Below, in pieces: positions 23,874-30,689 of a stretch of DNA of 41,006 bases. The stretch comes from a virus: positions 1 through 41,006 of IMG/VR virus record IMGVR_UViG_3300042090_001871. One strand, written 5' to 3'. A program made the translations under genes and the position numbers. How positions within the stretch are numbered: the stretch's first letter is position 1; the number at the start of each line of letters is the position of its first letter. Under the pieces are notes generated by a model. The model was not told where the DNA came from, did no database searches, and saw only the letters and a program-made list of their open reading frames with translations.

Positions 23874-25570
23874 CCCAACCTACGCCTAACATTCTTTATC
23901 CTGTAGCAAATGGAACGACCTCTAGTCTTCCTTTCATTGAAGTTTTCAAAAATAGAAATCCTAGTACAAACGACGTTAACTATCAAATCCAACAACGTTG
24001 GTGGAATACTAACACAAATGTAGAGTATGTATTAGTAGGTTTCATTTCCACAGGTGGAGAACTGCAAGCCAATTGGCAAGCTGTTTCAACGGGTTCAATT
24101 ATTCCTGTTGAGACCTTCACTGCTGATACTGGTGGGGCTGTGAGTCCTATTGCCAACAATATTAACCTATTCAGCGGTGATGGCGTGATTACTACCGCGG
24201 GAGACCCAGTTTCTGCTACTCTTACAGTCGAATTAACAGGAATTGTCACTCCTGCTCATGGTGGAACTGGCGTTGTTAATCCTCCTGCGCATACAATTCC
24301 GATCGCTGAAGGATCATCCAATTTCAATTTCCTTGGACCAATGATGTCCGGACAGGTACTAATAGGATCCACTGGAGTTGATCCTGTCGTTGCGAATTTG
24401 ACTGCGGGCGCTGGTGTGATGATCACAAATGGACCTGGATCTATTACGATTGCCTCCACATCCTCTGGTATGGGAATTCAGACTGAAACCGGAAATTCTG
24501 GTGGGCCAGTTGGTCCTGATGGATCAAACAATTTAAATGTGATTGGCGATGGAACTACGATTGAGGTAGTTGGAACTCCATTAACGAACACTCTGACCAT
24601 ATCTACCACCGATACTGTTGCCACAACATATGACGCAAATGCTGGCTCAGCTGTTCCTGCTGGAGGCGTTTTGCATGTAGTGGGATCTGGAAATATTACA
24701 ACTACAGGTGCAGGAAATACGATAACTGCAGAACTTACTGGATTAACAGATCATTCACTTATTATTGGCAGAACTGCAAATACATTCGCAAATCTTGGTG
24801 TGGCAACAAACGGCCAGCTTCCTATTGGTTCAACAGGCGCAGATCCCGTTTTGTCTACACTAACAGCCGGTTCTAATATCTCTATTACTAACGGGGCTGG
24901 ATCAGTTACGATTGCTGCTCCTAGTGTGTTTTCGTCAATCAATAATCAAGTTTTTACAACTTCTGGCACCTATACTCCCACAGCAGGTATGTTATACTGT
25001 TATATTCAATGTATTGGCGGGGGCGGAGCAGGAGGAGGGGCTGCGCTCACGGGCGGAGGATCTTACTCTGCTTCTGGTGGTGGTGGTGGTGGTGAATATT
25101 CAGCGGGCATATTCTCGGCTGCTGAAATAGGAGCGTCAGTTGTAACAATTGGAGCTGGAGGTACTGCTCATAGTGGAACTACAGGAGGGGCAGGAGGAAC
25201 AACAAGCGTAGGATCTTTAATTTCTTCTGGTGGTGGTTCAGGGGGTGGCAGCACTGGAGCTACGTCTATATTATCCATAGCGGCAGGAGGCAATGGGGGG
25301 GCAGGAGGTAGTGGGGGAGATTATAGATCCTCAGGAGTAATTGGTGGCTATGGAATCGCAGCTTTCCCTCTGACAATGTCTTACGCTGGAGGTGGCGCTT
25401 CATCGTTCTTGGGAGGAGGTTCTCAAATCAATGGATCATCTGGAACACCTGGACATGCTGCTATTGGATATGGTACAGGAGGCGGAGGCTCTGCCAATGA
25501 AATTAATACAGCCGCCCAGTTGGGTGGTGTTGGAGCTTCTGGCTTAGTTATCATTACGGAATACATCTAA
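23870..25570 (+). CDS. Modular fibre: diverged anchor, stalk repeats, glycine-rich tip
   Basis: A 566-aa protein; ATG at 23870 overlaps the previous stop (ATGA). Residues 1-75 are a diverged anchor (FIEVFKNRNPSTNDVNYQIQQRWW, then NVEYVLVGF). Residues about 120-350 contain two repeats of a stalk unit (GQVLIGSTGVDPVVANLTAG and GQLPIGSTGADPVLSTLTAG), known from phage and giant-virus fibres. The C-terminus (about 365-566) is a glycine-rich domain closely similar to the protein at 18184, entering with FTTSGTYTPTAGM and ending VIITEYI. It is the last gene of the fibre block. Confidence 0.75.
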   Translation: MTQPTPNILYPVANGTTSSLPFIEVFKNRNPSTNDVNYQIQQRWWNTNTNVEYVLVGFISTGGELQANWQAVSTGSIIPVETFTADTGGAVSPIANNINLFSGDGVITTAGDPVSATLTVELTGIVTPAHGGTGVVNPPAHTIPIAEGSSNFNFLGPMMSGQVLIGSTGVDPVVANLTAGAGVMITNGPGSITIASTSSGMGIQTETGNSGGPVGPDGSNNLNVIGDGTTIEVVGTPLTNTLTISTTDTVATTYDANAGSAVPAGGVLHVVGSGNITTTGAGNTITAELTGLTDHSLIIGRTANTFANLGVATNGQLPIGSTGADPVLSTLTAGSNISITNGAGSVTIAAPSVFSSINNQVFTTSGTYTPTAGMLYCYIQCIGGGGAGGGAALTGGGSYSASGGGGGGEYSAGIFSAAEIGASVVTIGAGGTAHSGTTGGAGGTTSVGSLISSGGGSGGGSTGATSILSIAAGGNGGAGGSGGDYRSSGVIGGYGIAAFPLTMSYAGGGASSFLGGGSQINGSSGTPGHAAIGYGTGGGGSANEINTAAQLGGVGASGLVIITEYI

Positions 25571-25729
25571 AGACTTGAGGCTCTCTTTAAAGGCTTTGCT
25601 TATGTTTTTCGCCTCTTCGATCGTCTTACAATCTTCAATTGAAGCAATTAAGCCTTCCAAACATCCGTCTAAGAATTTTACATATGCGTCGCTTTGAATC
25701 CTTTTCTTCCTAAAAACTTCATTTTCCAT
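25544..25729 (-). CDS. Small helical protein
   Basis: A 61-aa charged helical protein (FLDGCLEGLIASIEDCKTIEEAKNISKAF) convergent with the fibre block and overlapping its last gene by 27 bases. ATG at 25729 or 25741 could be used; neither has a strong ribosome-binding site. No family recognised. Confidence 0.45.
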   Translation of the reverse strand: MENEVFRKKRIQSDAYVKFLDGCLEGLIASIEDCKTIEEAKNISKAFKESLKSLDVFRNDN

Positions 25730-25852
25730 TTTTAAACCCATTTTTCAATTGGTGTTAGCAAATACTTCTTGAAATGACATGGCAAATACTATATCAGAAG
25801 AAAAAAGACATGGCAATAAATTCTGAAAATATACGACCCAAGCTCAGGAAAT

Positions 25853-26053
25853 ATGGAAAACGATCAGTTTGATTTCAAAGAAAAGCTTTCCTTCTATATT
25901 TTCTTATTAGCCGCTCTCATTTTCGTCTCACTTTCAACTCTCTATCTGGTATCATGCGCTCCAAAGTATGATGAGCCATGTTTAAAAATATTTGTAGAAC
26001 AAGACGGCGAGTTATATCCGGTCAACGAACAAATGTTGCTTCCACCCCTTTAA
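25853..26053 (+). CDS. Small membrane or lipoprotein-like protein
   Basis: A 66-aa protein preceded by AGGA. A charged N-terminus (MENDQFDFKEK) is followed by a hydrophobic segment (LSFYIFLLAALIFVSLSTLYLV) and SCAP. The Cys after LVS resembles a lipobox, although the N-terminus is acidic for a signal peptide. A polar periplasmic-type tail of about 30 residues follows. Candidate inner-membrane or lipid-anchored accessory protein, for example spanin or exclusion type; inferred. Confidence 0.55.
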   Translation: MENDQFDFKEKLSFYIFLLAALIFVSLSTLYLVSCAPKYDEPCLKIFVEQDGELYPVNEQMLLPPL

Positions 26054-26205
26054 ATAAAGAGCACGTAAAGATTGATTGGTGCTATTATAATTTTTATATG
26101 TTTTGTAATAAATAGTTTATGTCCAAAAAGTTCTTATCATAAATAGATGGACGCTCACACAACATAATTAATAATTATCAGACCATAATATTTAAGGGGT
26201 TATGT

Positions 26206-26211
26206 TATAAT
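26206..26211 (+). promoter_or_regulatory. -10 box of a probable leaderless promoter
   Basis: TATAAT at 26206-26211 ends 6 bases before the ATG at 26218, which places the transcription start at or next to the start codon. No Shine-Dalgarno sequence precedes the ATG and no good -35 box is seen. The 164-base gap 26054-26217 is AT-rich and shows nothing else clear. Confidence 0.4.
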
Positions 26212-26217
26212 ATCCTA

Positions 26218-26634
26218 ATGGATAGATTTATTGAAATACCTGAATTTATTGATCGCGCTAAAAAGGCTACCGTACGTCAAGCTGAAGAAAACGAATTTGA
26301 AAATTATTTGAAGAAAAAAAAATATGAAGACGGTCGCAGAAAAACTCCTCGATTTAAGGAGCAATACAAAAAATATGAACGAAGTGAAAAAGGAAAAGCA
26401 GTAAGGAACAGAAGAAATTCACTTTTTAAGATTGGTAAAATCAAAGATTTTTATGAAAATCGGCCAGAAGGTTATCACGTAGATCATATCATACCTTTGG
26501 GTCTGGGTGGGAAACACGATCTAGAAAACCTTCAATATTTATCACCTAGTGAAAATCAAAGAAAGTCTAGAAGCAGGATAACAACAGATATGAAAGTTCA
26601 GCTTATGAGAAATCGTTTTATTCGGGTGCTTTAA
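26218..26634 (+). CDS. HNH endonuclease (third, compact type)
   Basis: A 138-aa basic protein. The N-terminal two thirds are Lys/Arg-rich helix (FENYLKKKKYEDGRRKTPRFKEQ). The nuclease motif is at about 82-120: YHVDHIIPLGLGGKHDLENLQYLSPSENQRK, the H, N and H/K residues of the HNH fold. It differs from the two other HNH genes here in lacking zinc pairs and a helix-turn-helix. It is probably a free-standing mobile endonuclease, transcribed as a leaderless mRNA. It overlaps a convergent gene by 17 bases. Confidence 0.8.
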   Translation: MDRFIEIPEFIDRAKKATVRQAEENEFENYLKKKKYEDGRRKTPRFKEQYKKYERSEKGKAVRNRRNSLFKIGKIKDFYENRPEGYHVDHIIPLGLGGKHDLENLQYLSPSENQRKSRSRITTDMKVQLMRNRFIRVL

Positions 26635-26815
26635 CTTCGGTTGGTGGAATCCACCAGCCCCAAGTTTCTTCGCCAGTTTCTTGATTGGTTGACATTAACC
26701 ATCTTGATCCGGGACACGGAGGTTCGTTTAGGTGGTTTTCAACTAAACATCCGGCATGGGCAATTACAACAAAGGCCAAAAGAACCCACAAACCAAGCTT
26801 AATTTCTGGTGTCAT
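26618..26815 (-). CDS. Small membrane/lipoprotein-like protein
   Basis: A 65-aa protein; ATG at 26815 overlaps the upstream stop (ATGA). A hydrophobic segment LGLWVLLAFVVIAHAGC near the N-terminus ends in Cys, resembling a lipobox, followed by a Trp-rich C-terminus (GEETWGWWIPPTE). It is the last gene of the early minus block. Possibly a membrane-anchored accessory. Confidence 0.5.
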   Translation of the reverse strand: MTPEIKLGLWVLLAFVVIAHAGCLVENHLNEPPCPGSRWLMSTNQETGEETWGWWIPPTEVKAPE

Positions 26816-26898
26816 TTCGGCAACTTCCAATTCAAGCCCTTCTTTTCAGGCTTTTTATTGGTAAAAAGACATTTGATTAAAGTAATCAGTTTTTTCAT
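26812..26898 (-). CDS. 28-aa basic peptide
   Basis: MKKLITLIKCLFTNKKPEKK followed by eight more residues. Both ends overlap neighbours by ATGA, which argues for coupled translation and for a real gene despite the small size. Amphipathic or basic; function unknown. Confidence 0.45.
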   Translation of the reverse strand: MKKLITLIKCLFTNKKPEKKGLNWKLPK

Positions 26899-27116
26899 TT
26901 TGGCATCTCCGGTAATGGCATCCAGTGTGTTATTTTTTGCAAATTTTCAGGATGAAAATATATAAACCATCCGAACATTCTGTTAAATTTTCCTTCAAAA
27001 ATCCAATATCCTTTTTTTTGTTTTAAATTGTTGTCTTCCGGAATACAAATCTCGCTAAGAACGAGTATTTTAATGTCATCTTCAGGCAATCTATCCTTAA
27101 CGCTAATCCATTCCAT
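26895..27116 (-). CDS. DUF551 family protein (second copy)
   Basis: A 73-aa protein beginning MEWISVKDRLPEDD and ending THWMPLPEMPK, the defining ends of DUF551. GGAGA precedes the ATG. It is clearly diverged from the copy at 2762 in its middle part, so it is not a recent duplication. It belongs to the early minus-strand operon. Function unknown. Confidence 0.85.
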   Translation of the reverse strand: MEWISVKDRLPEDDIKILVLSEICIPEDNNLKQKKGYWIFEGKFNRMFGWFIYFHPENLQKITHWMPLPEMPK

Positions 27117-27220
27117 CTTCTCTCCAAATGCCCTCGCCTCAGTGCTTTTCTTATCAGCGGATATAGAAACACCCTTAGTGATGCATTCGCTGTAAAAAGC
27201 TTAAGCGACGAGGGACAAAG

Positions 27221-27499
27221 TTATAGTTTCTGTCTGTATGGTTCAACATATTTGCGTTCCCATTCGTCATCGCTCATCGGTTTGGAACCGACCTTGATCG
27301 TCCGCTTAGTCTTATCAAAGTCCATCAAAGCTTGATCTGCCATGTTACACATTAATGCTGCGCAAGCGATCATCGTTTGATCGATTTTACCTTTCTGAGC
27401 ATCGGCAAACACTCTGTCCCATACCTGATCGGCTGTTTTCTTTTTGCTAAAAAGCTCTAGAAAAACCTTATTATCATTTTTAAGTAATTTATCAGACAT
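27221..27499 (-). CDS. Hypothetical early protein
   Basis: A 92-aa helical protein; the ATG at 27499 overlaps the upstream stop (TAATG). It has a central Ala/Met-rich helix (TMIACAALMCNMADQALMDFD) and a charged C-terminus (SDDEWERKYVEPYRQKL). Small proteins of this kind are common in early phage operons. I do not recognise the family. Confidence 0.6.
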   Translation of the reverse strand: MSDKLLKNDNKVFLELFSKKKTADQVWDRVFADAQKGKIDQTMIACAALMCNMADQALMDFDKTKRTIKVGSKPMSDDEWERKYVEPYRQKL

Positions 27500-27786
27500 T
27501 AACCCCACTCCCCTCCACCTTGGAAGTAATGATTTCCTCCATCGTTATCAGTAGAGATGTGGAGATCATCATCATGAGTTGAGTCTTCCCGAGCTTCTTG
27601 TTGTTTTTGAAAATCGCTCTTTTTGTCTTCGGGGTCGTTTCTTGGGAAATGCTCAACTTCCACATTCGGGGCAAAGCCTCCTAAACATTCGGCTCTAATG
27701 GTCAAAAATAGAAAAATCGCCGCGGCAATTCCAATTACAACGAATCTCGCCACGTTCCAATAGTGTGTAAATCTCTGCGCATTCAT
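27499..27786 (-). CDS. Single-pass membrane protein with acidic tail
   Basis: A 95-aa protein. ATG at 27786 has AAAGGA at good spacing; an ATG 6 bases upstream does not. A transmembrane segment (ARFVVIGIAAAIFLFLTI) lies near residues 14-31. It is followed by a highly acidic, His- and Gly-containing tail. Membrane topology is predicted with a cytoplasmic N-terminus. Could be a lysis-timing or exclusion factor; unproven. Confidence 0.55.
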   Translation of the reverse strand: MNAQRFTHYWNVARFVVIGIAAAIFLFLTIRAECLGGFAPNVEVEHFPRNDPEDKKSDFQKQQEAREDSTHDDDLHISTDNDGGNHYFQGGGEWG

Positions 27787-27847
27787 ATGCATTCCTTTTT
27801 TTAATTTTACCTAGATCAAAAATTCCAGTCGAGCTATACAAGGCTCT

Positions 27848-28045
27848 ATGAAGATATCGATAGGCGACATAATATTTTATTCTTTCCTAACTATAATATT
27901 CATACTTCTTTGCGTCATGACATCCTGTAACATTACCGAGATCATAGTTCGCAATGAGAACGGATCTACATGCACTATAGATGCCAGCATTACAGGAAAT
28001 CCTCAAGTCGATCCCAATATTTCAGGATCGGTCTCTAAACCATAA
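27848..28045 (+). CDS. Small lipoprotein candidate
   Basis: A 65-aa protein with a signal-peptide-like N-terminus (MKISIGDIIFYSFLTIIFILLCVMTSC), in which the Cys after VMTS fits a lipobox. A short polar region (CTIDASITGNPQVDPNISGS) follows. It is on the plus strand, inside the minus early block, and overlaps the convergent gene at 28003 by 43 bases. AAGG precedes the ATG. Possible outer-membrane lipoprotein such as an o-spanin or a conversion factor; inferred. Confidence 0.5.
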   Translation: MKISIGDIIFYSFLTIIFILLCVMTSCNITEIIVRNENGSTCTIDASITGNPQVDPNISGSVSKP

Positions 28046-28266
28046 AAATGATCGGAGGCTTTAGTATATAATTCTTCCAGCCGATCAAGGTCTCTTTTTA
28101 CAAGCATGCTAAATTTTGGCAAATGGTTGTCCATTTCGACTAATTTGTTTTTTTCTTCACGCATCCATTTACACAATTCGGACATGGAATTAAATTCGAG
28201 ATGATCATAAATTACACCTCCTTTTTTATCGAACGTGACATTAGAAACTTTGAATGGACTTGTCAT
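28003..28266 (-). CDS. Hypothetical early protein next to RecT
   Basis: An 87-aa protein with GAGGAG upstream. It starts MTSPFKVSNVTFDKKGGVIYDHLEF, then becomes helical and charged (WMREEKNKLVEMDNHL). It follows the RecT gene by 10 bases and so belongs to the recombination operon. Function unknown. Confidence 0.6.
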   Translation of the reverse strand: MTSPFKVSNVTFDKKGGVIYDHLEFNSMSELCKWMREEKNKLVEMDNHLPKFSMLVKRDLDRLEELYTKASDHFYGLETDPEILGST

Positions 28267-28276
28267 TTAACACTCC

Positions 28277-29140
28277 TCAAACCAATGTCGCTTGTTCAAG
28301 ATTCATATGCTGAGTCTCTTCAGTTTTCTCTTCAGTCCATTTCAAATAAGACTTTGCAAACTTCTCAGGACTCTCCAAAGCTTGTCTAACTATCTCCTGA
28401 TGACTGAACTTTTTACTCTTGCTCGTAATATACATCAAGAAATCAGTCAGGTCATGATCCAAGTTCTCAATCGGCTTGAATCTGTCTTTAAAGGCTGCAA
28501 GCTCTTCTTCCATAGAAGGAGCTTTTGCAGCTGTTCTTTCTTCAATTTCTTGCGGTTTTTTTTCTTCTTCATAGTTTTTCGCTTGCGCCATTTCATCAAA
28601 AGTATAAATGTTTGACAAATCTCCTGGAAAGCCTTTTCTTAAAGCGAGGGCTTCCGCACATTTAGAAAGTTGATTGTGTTCAGAATTTTTCCAAAATTTT
28701 GTCGGTTCATACTCTCCGGTTTTTCTATTTTTAAAAGTTTGGACATATTCATTGTAGAAAGCTGTAGCTGCAACTTCATGCCACGTTCCATCTGCTGTCA
28801 TTTTTTTTACGTATGATGTAGCAGAGACCAATTTTCCTTCCTTATTATAGGTAAAAGTAGGTTCTCTTCCTGGAGCATATTTTCCTGTTCTGTCTGCCAT
28901 AAGTCTATAGCCATCTATAGAAACTTGAAGAGTGTATGTGATTTTTTTAGTTTCCCAATCTTCCCTAGGAATGGCGTGAATTTGTCTTAATTCAGGGCTT
29001 AATCCTGTTCTTTTGCAGACGCTTTCGAACAATAGCATTTCATCATCCGAAGCTCCCTTCATGTAGGTTCTTTTCCAAAGCTCTATTTTTTCTTTCCATT
29101 CTTCGTCTGATCTATTTTTCTCTATAAGTTCTCTACTCAT
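28277..29140 (-). CDS. recT: RecT/Bet single-strand annealing protein
   Basis: A 287-aa protein. ATG at 29140 has AGGAG six bases upstream; an earlier in-frame start lacks it. Conserved Bet-family features include DDEMLLFESVCKRTGLSP near residue 37, ITYTLQVSIDGYRLMADRTGKY near 70, and a late KCAEALALRKGFPGDLSNIYTFDEM. The C-terminus is a Glu/Lys-rich variable region. The protein anneals complementary single strands during phage recombination and works with a 5'-3' exonuclease, here most likely the gene at 30039. Confidence 0.9.
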   Translation of the reverse strand: MSRELIEKNRSDEEWKEKIELWKRTYMKGASDDEMLLFESVCKRTGLSPELRQIHAIPREDWETKKITYTLQVSIDGYRLMADRTGKYAPGREPTFTYNKEGKLVSATSYVKKMTADGTWHEVAATAFYNEYVQTFKNRKTGEYEPTKFWKNSEHNQLSKCAEALALRKGFPGDLSNIYTFDEMAQAKNYEEEKKPQEIEERTAAKAPSMEEELAAFKDRFKPIENLDHDLTDFLMYITSKSKKFSHQEIVRQALESPEKFAKSYLKWTEEKTEETQHMNLEQATLV

Positions 29141-29303
29141 TTTCATCTCCTTCTGCAAGTTCTGCTTGTATCTTTTCTAAACTTCCTTGAATTCTTCCTA
29201 AGTTGGAGGAAAATGAGGCTAGATCTGAAATGATCTCGTCTAACCTAAATGTCATCTCATGAATCCTGTTTCTGATCCTTACGAGCTCGAACTCTGGGTC
29301 CAT
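29133..29303 (-). CDS. Small coiled-coil protein in the recombination operon
   Basis: A 56-aa acidic helix (ELVRIRNRIHEMTFRLDEII, then LGRIQGSLEKIQAELAEG) with heptad-like hydrophobic spacing. Its ATG overlaps the stop of the 214-aa gene (TAATG) and its end overlaps the start of recT. This strict packing supports a real, co-translated gene. Possibly an oligomerisation partner of the recombinase; inferred. Confidence 0.65.
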   Translation of the reverse strand: MDPEFELVRIRNRIHEMTFRLDEIISDLASFSSNLGRIQGSLEKIQAELAEGDENE

Positions 29304-29947
29304 TACTTTCTCCTCACAACGAACTTCTTATCTTTCACGATTTTAACCCCCGGAATCTCTGTCTTTCCGAGATCTATGTGCTTCTGGAGAAGCTTTTCAT
29401 CGACAACCCAATACTCCTCGGGGATTAGGTTCTTGTCTTCGATCTCAAAGCTCAATGTTTCCTTGAAGTAAGTCGAGGCCTTGGCGCTGCTAATATTATT
29501 TGTAGCCTCTGGTAACGAGATCTCTATACCGAAAGATTCGGAGAGCTTCCTGACGACCTCTTCATGTTCTCTGGCCTTTTCTTGTTCTTTCTGCTGGAAC
29601 GTCGCCATTTTAATTTTGATGTCGTATTCGATGCGATTGAGCTGTTCTTGCAGGGTCTTAGCGCAATCATTAATGGCTCCAACCATCCGTCTCATAGGCT
29701 CGATAGACACCTTACGGTGCTCTTCAATGGATTTGTATAACCCTTTAACGTCAGAGGTAAGGTCCAGGGCTCTCTTACAATTGTTCATATCTTCGATGAC
29801 AAGCATTCTGGCTAGATCTGACATTCGGGAAATAGACGGAAGATGAGCTTCGATTGTGCGTATCGCAGGATGACGTTCATCCTCCAGGACTTCAATTTCA
29901 TCTTTCAAGAAATCTAAAAATTCTGTATCTTCTTTCGTATCTTGCAT
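29303..29947 (-). CDS. Coiled-coil accessory protein of RecT/exonuclease operons
   Basis: A 214-aa protein: an N-terminal helical half, a long coiled coil (about 85-135; QEQLNRIEYDIKIKMATFQQKEQEK broken by Ala/Glu), and a C-terminal domain with LIPEEYWVVDEKLLQKHIDLG and IPGVKIVKDKKFVVRR. That C-terminal signature recurs in phage proteins encoded between RecT/Bet and the RecB-like nuclease. GAGG lies upstream. Its function in recombination is not established. A palindromic operator-like element at 30023-30043 lies upstream of its start. Confidence 0.75.
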   Translation of the reverse strand: MQDTKEDTEFLDFLKDEIEVLEDERHPAIRTIEAHLPSISRMSDLARMLVIEDMNNCKRALDLTSDVKGLYKSIEEHRKVSIEPMRRMVGAINDCAKTLQEQLNRIEYDIKIKMATFQQKEQEKAREHEEVVRKLSESFGIEISLPEATNNISSAKASTYFKETLSFEIEDKNLIPEEYWVVDEKLLQKHIDLGKTEIPGVKIVKDKKFVVRRK

Positions 29948-29986
29948 GAGGTTATCTCCCTCTTGTTGGATTTTACACTTCTTTAG

Positions 29987-30011
29987 CCCGTCGTTACAGC
30001 GGCGGGTTTTT
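29987..30011 (+). terminator. Rho-independent terminator (plus orientation)
   Basis: CCCGTCG and CGGCGGG form a 7-bp stem (one G-U pair) with a 6-base loop, followed by TTTTT. It is oriented against the local minus-strand genes, with no plus-strand gene just upstream. It may block antisense transcription entering the regulatory region. Confidence 0.55.
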
Positions 30012-30022
30012 CATATGCACAC

Positions 30023-30043
30023 TAATATAACTGAACGTTCAAT
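30023..30043. promoter_or_regulatory. Putative regulator operator, site 1
   Basis: Contains the palindrome TGAACGTTCA preceded by TAATATAA. Of its 21 bases, 19 match 30649-30669. It lies between the exonuclease stop and the start of the 214-aa gene, where it could control transcription of the RecT genes. The nearby XRE-type protein is the likely binder, by inference. Confidence 0.5.
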
Positions 30044-30626
30044 TATTCGTCAAGTACCGATATAAATTATATGTGGAAATCGCTACAGACGTCAGTTCTT
30101 TCGTGATCTCATATTGATGAATCTTAGGGAATCCTCCTAGCTTATCTAGTTGAACAAAGATCGCCATTTTATCTACTTTTATCCCATTCGTTTGGCACAG
30201 GAACTCATAAAGAGCTGCCTGAAGTGGCCATTTTTTCACATCTTCGCTAGCGGTGCATTTAAAGTCTACGATCTGATGTTTGCCGTCCGTCCCTAGTTCC
30301 GCGATCATATCGACGCATCCAGTTAGATTCATGGGCTCGTAGAACAGGCGCATCTCAGAATGTATGGTCTTCAGGCCTACTTCTTTTTCCCACCGATGAA
30401 AAGACCTGAGATACCCCATTTCGTGGGGGTCGGATAGAGGAAAGAACTCTCCTTTAGTGTGAGCGTTTATGGCTTCATGGACCCTTGTGCCCCTGTCAGC
30501 GGCGTTCTGAAGAACCCATGGATTAATGCTATTTATGGGGAATGTCCATTTTCCGTCGATTCCTAGATAAGGAACGAGAGCCAGAACGCTGCTTACTCGA
30601 ATCCACTTGGGGTCTAAGTTTTCCAT
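30039..30626 (-). CDS. PD-(D/E)XK (RecB/Cas4-like) exonuclease
   Basis: A 195-aa protein. The nuclease core shows DMIAELGTDGKHQIVDFKCT (Asp and the D-x-K pair) followed by WPLQAALYEFLCQ, the Q-x3-Y helix of RecB-family nucleases. The N-terminus has RVSSVLALVPYL and RGTRVHEAINAHTKGEF, as in phage-encoded Cas4/RecB-like enzymes. It would produce single-stranded 3' ends for the RecT protein in the same operon. It starts at the divergent operator region. Confidence 0.85.
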   Translation of the reverse strand: MENLDPKWIRVSSVLALVPYLGIDGKWTFPINSINPWVLQNAADRGTRVHEAINAHTKGEFFPLSDPHEMGYLRSFHRWEKEVGLKTIHSEMRLFYEPMNLTGCVDMIAELGTDGKHQIVDFKCTASEDVKKWPLQAALYEFLCQTNGIKVDKMAIFVQLDKLGGFPKIHQYEITKELTSVAISTYNLYRYLTNN

Positions 30627-30648
30627 GATGACCTTTTCTATAGCATTT

Positions 30649-30669
30649 TAATATAATTGAACGTACAAT
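30649..30669. promoter_or_regulatory. Putative regulator operator, site 2
   Basis: Contains TTGAACGTACAAT preceded by TAATATAA, matching site 1 at 19 of 21 bases. It lies in the 63-base divergent spacer between the exonuclease (start 30626, minus) and the XRE regulator (ATG 30690, plus). This is the standard place for an autoregulatory operator. Confidence 0.55.
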
Positions 30670-30689
30670 ACAAGCAAAACTGGACGTCT

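Noticed and set aside
26756-26965. 69-aa plus-strand hydrophobic ORF
   Set aside because: It is antisense to three ATGA-coupled minus-strand genes, including DUF551.
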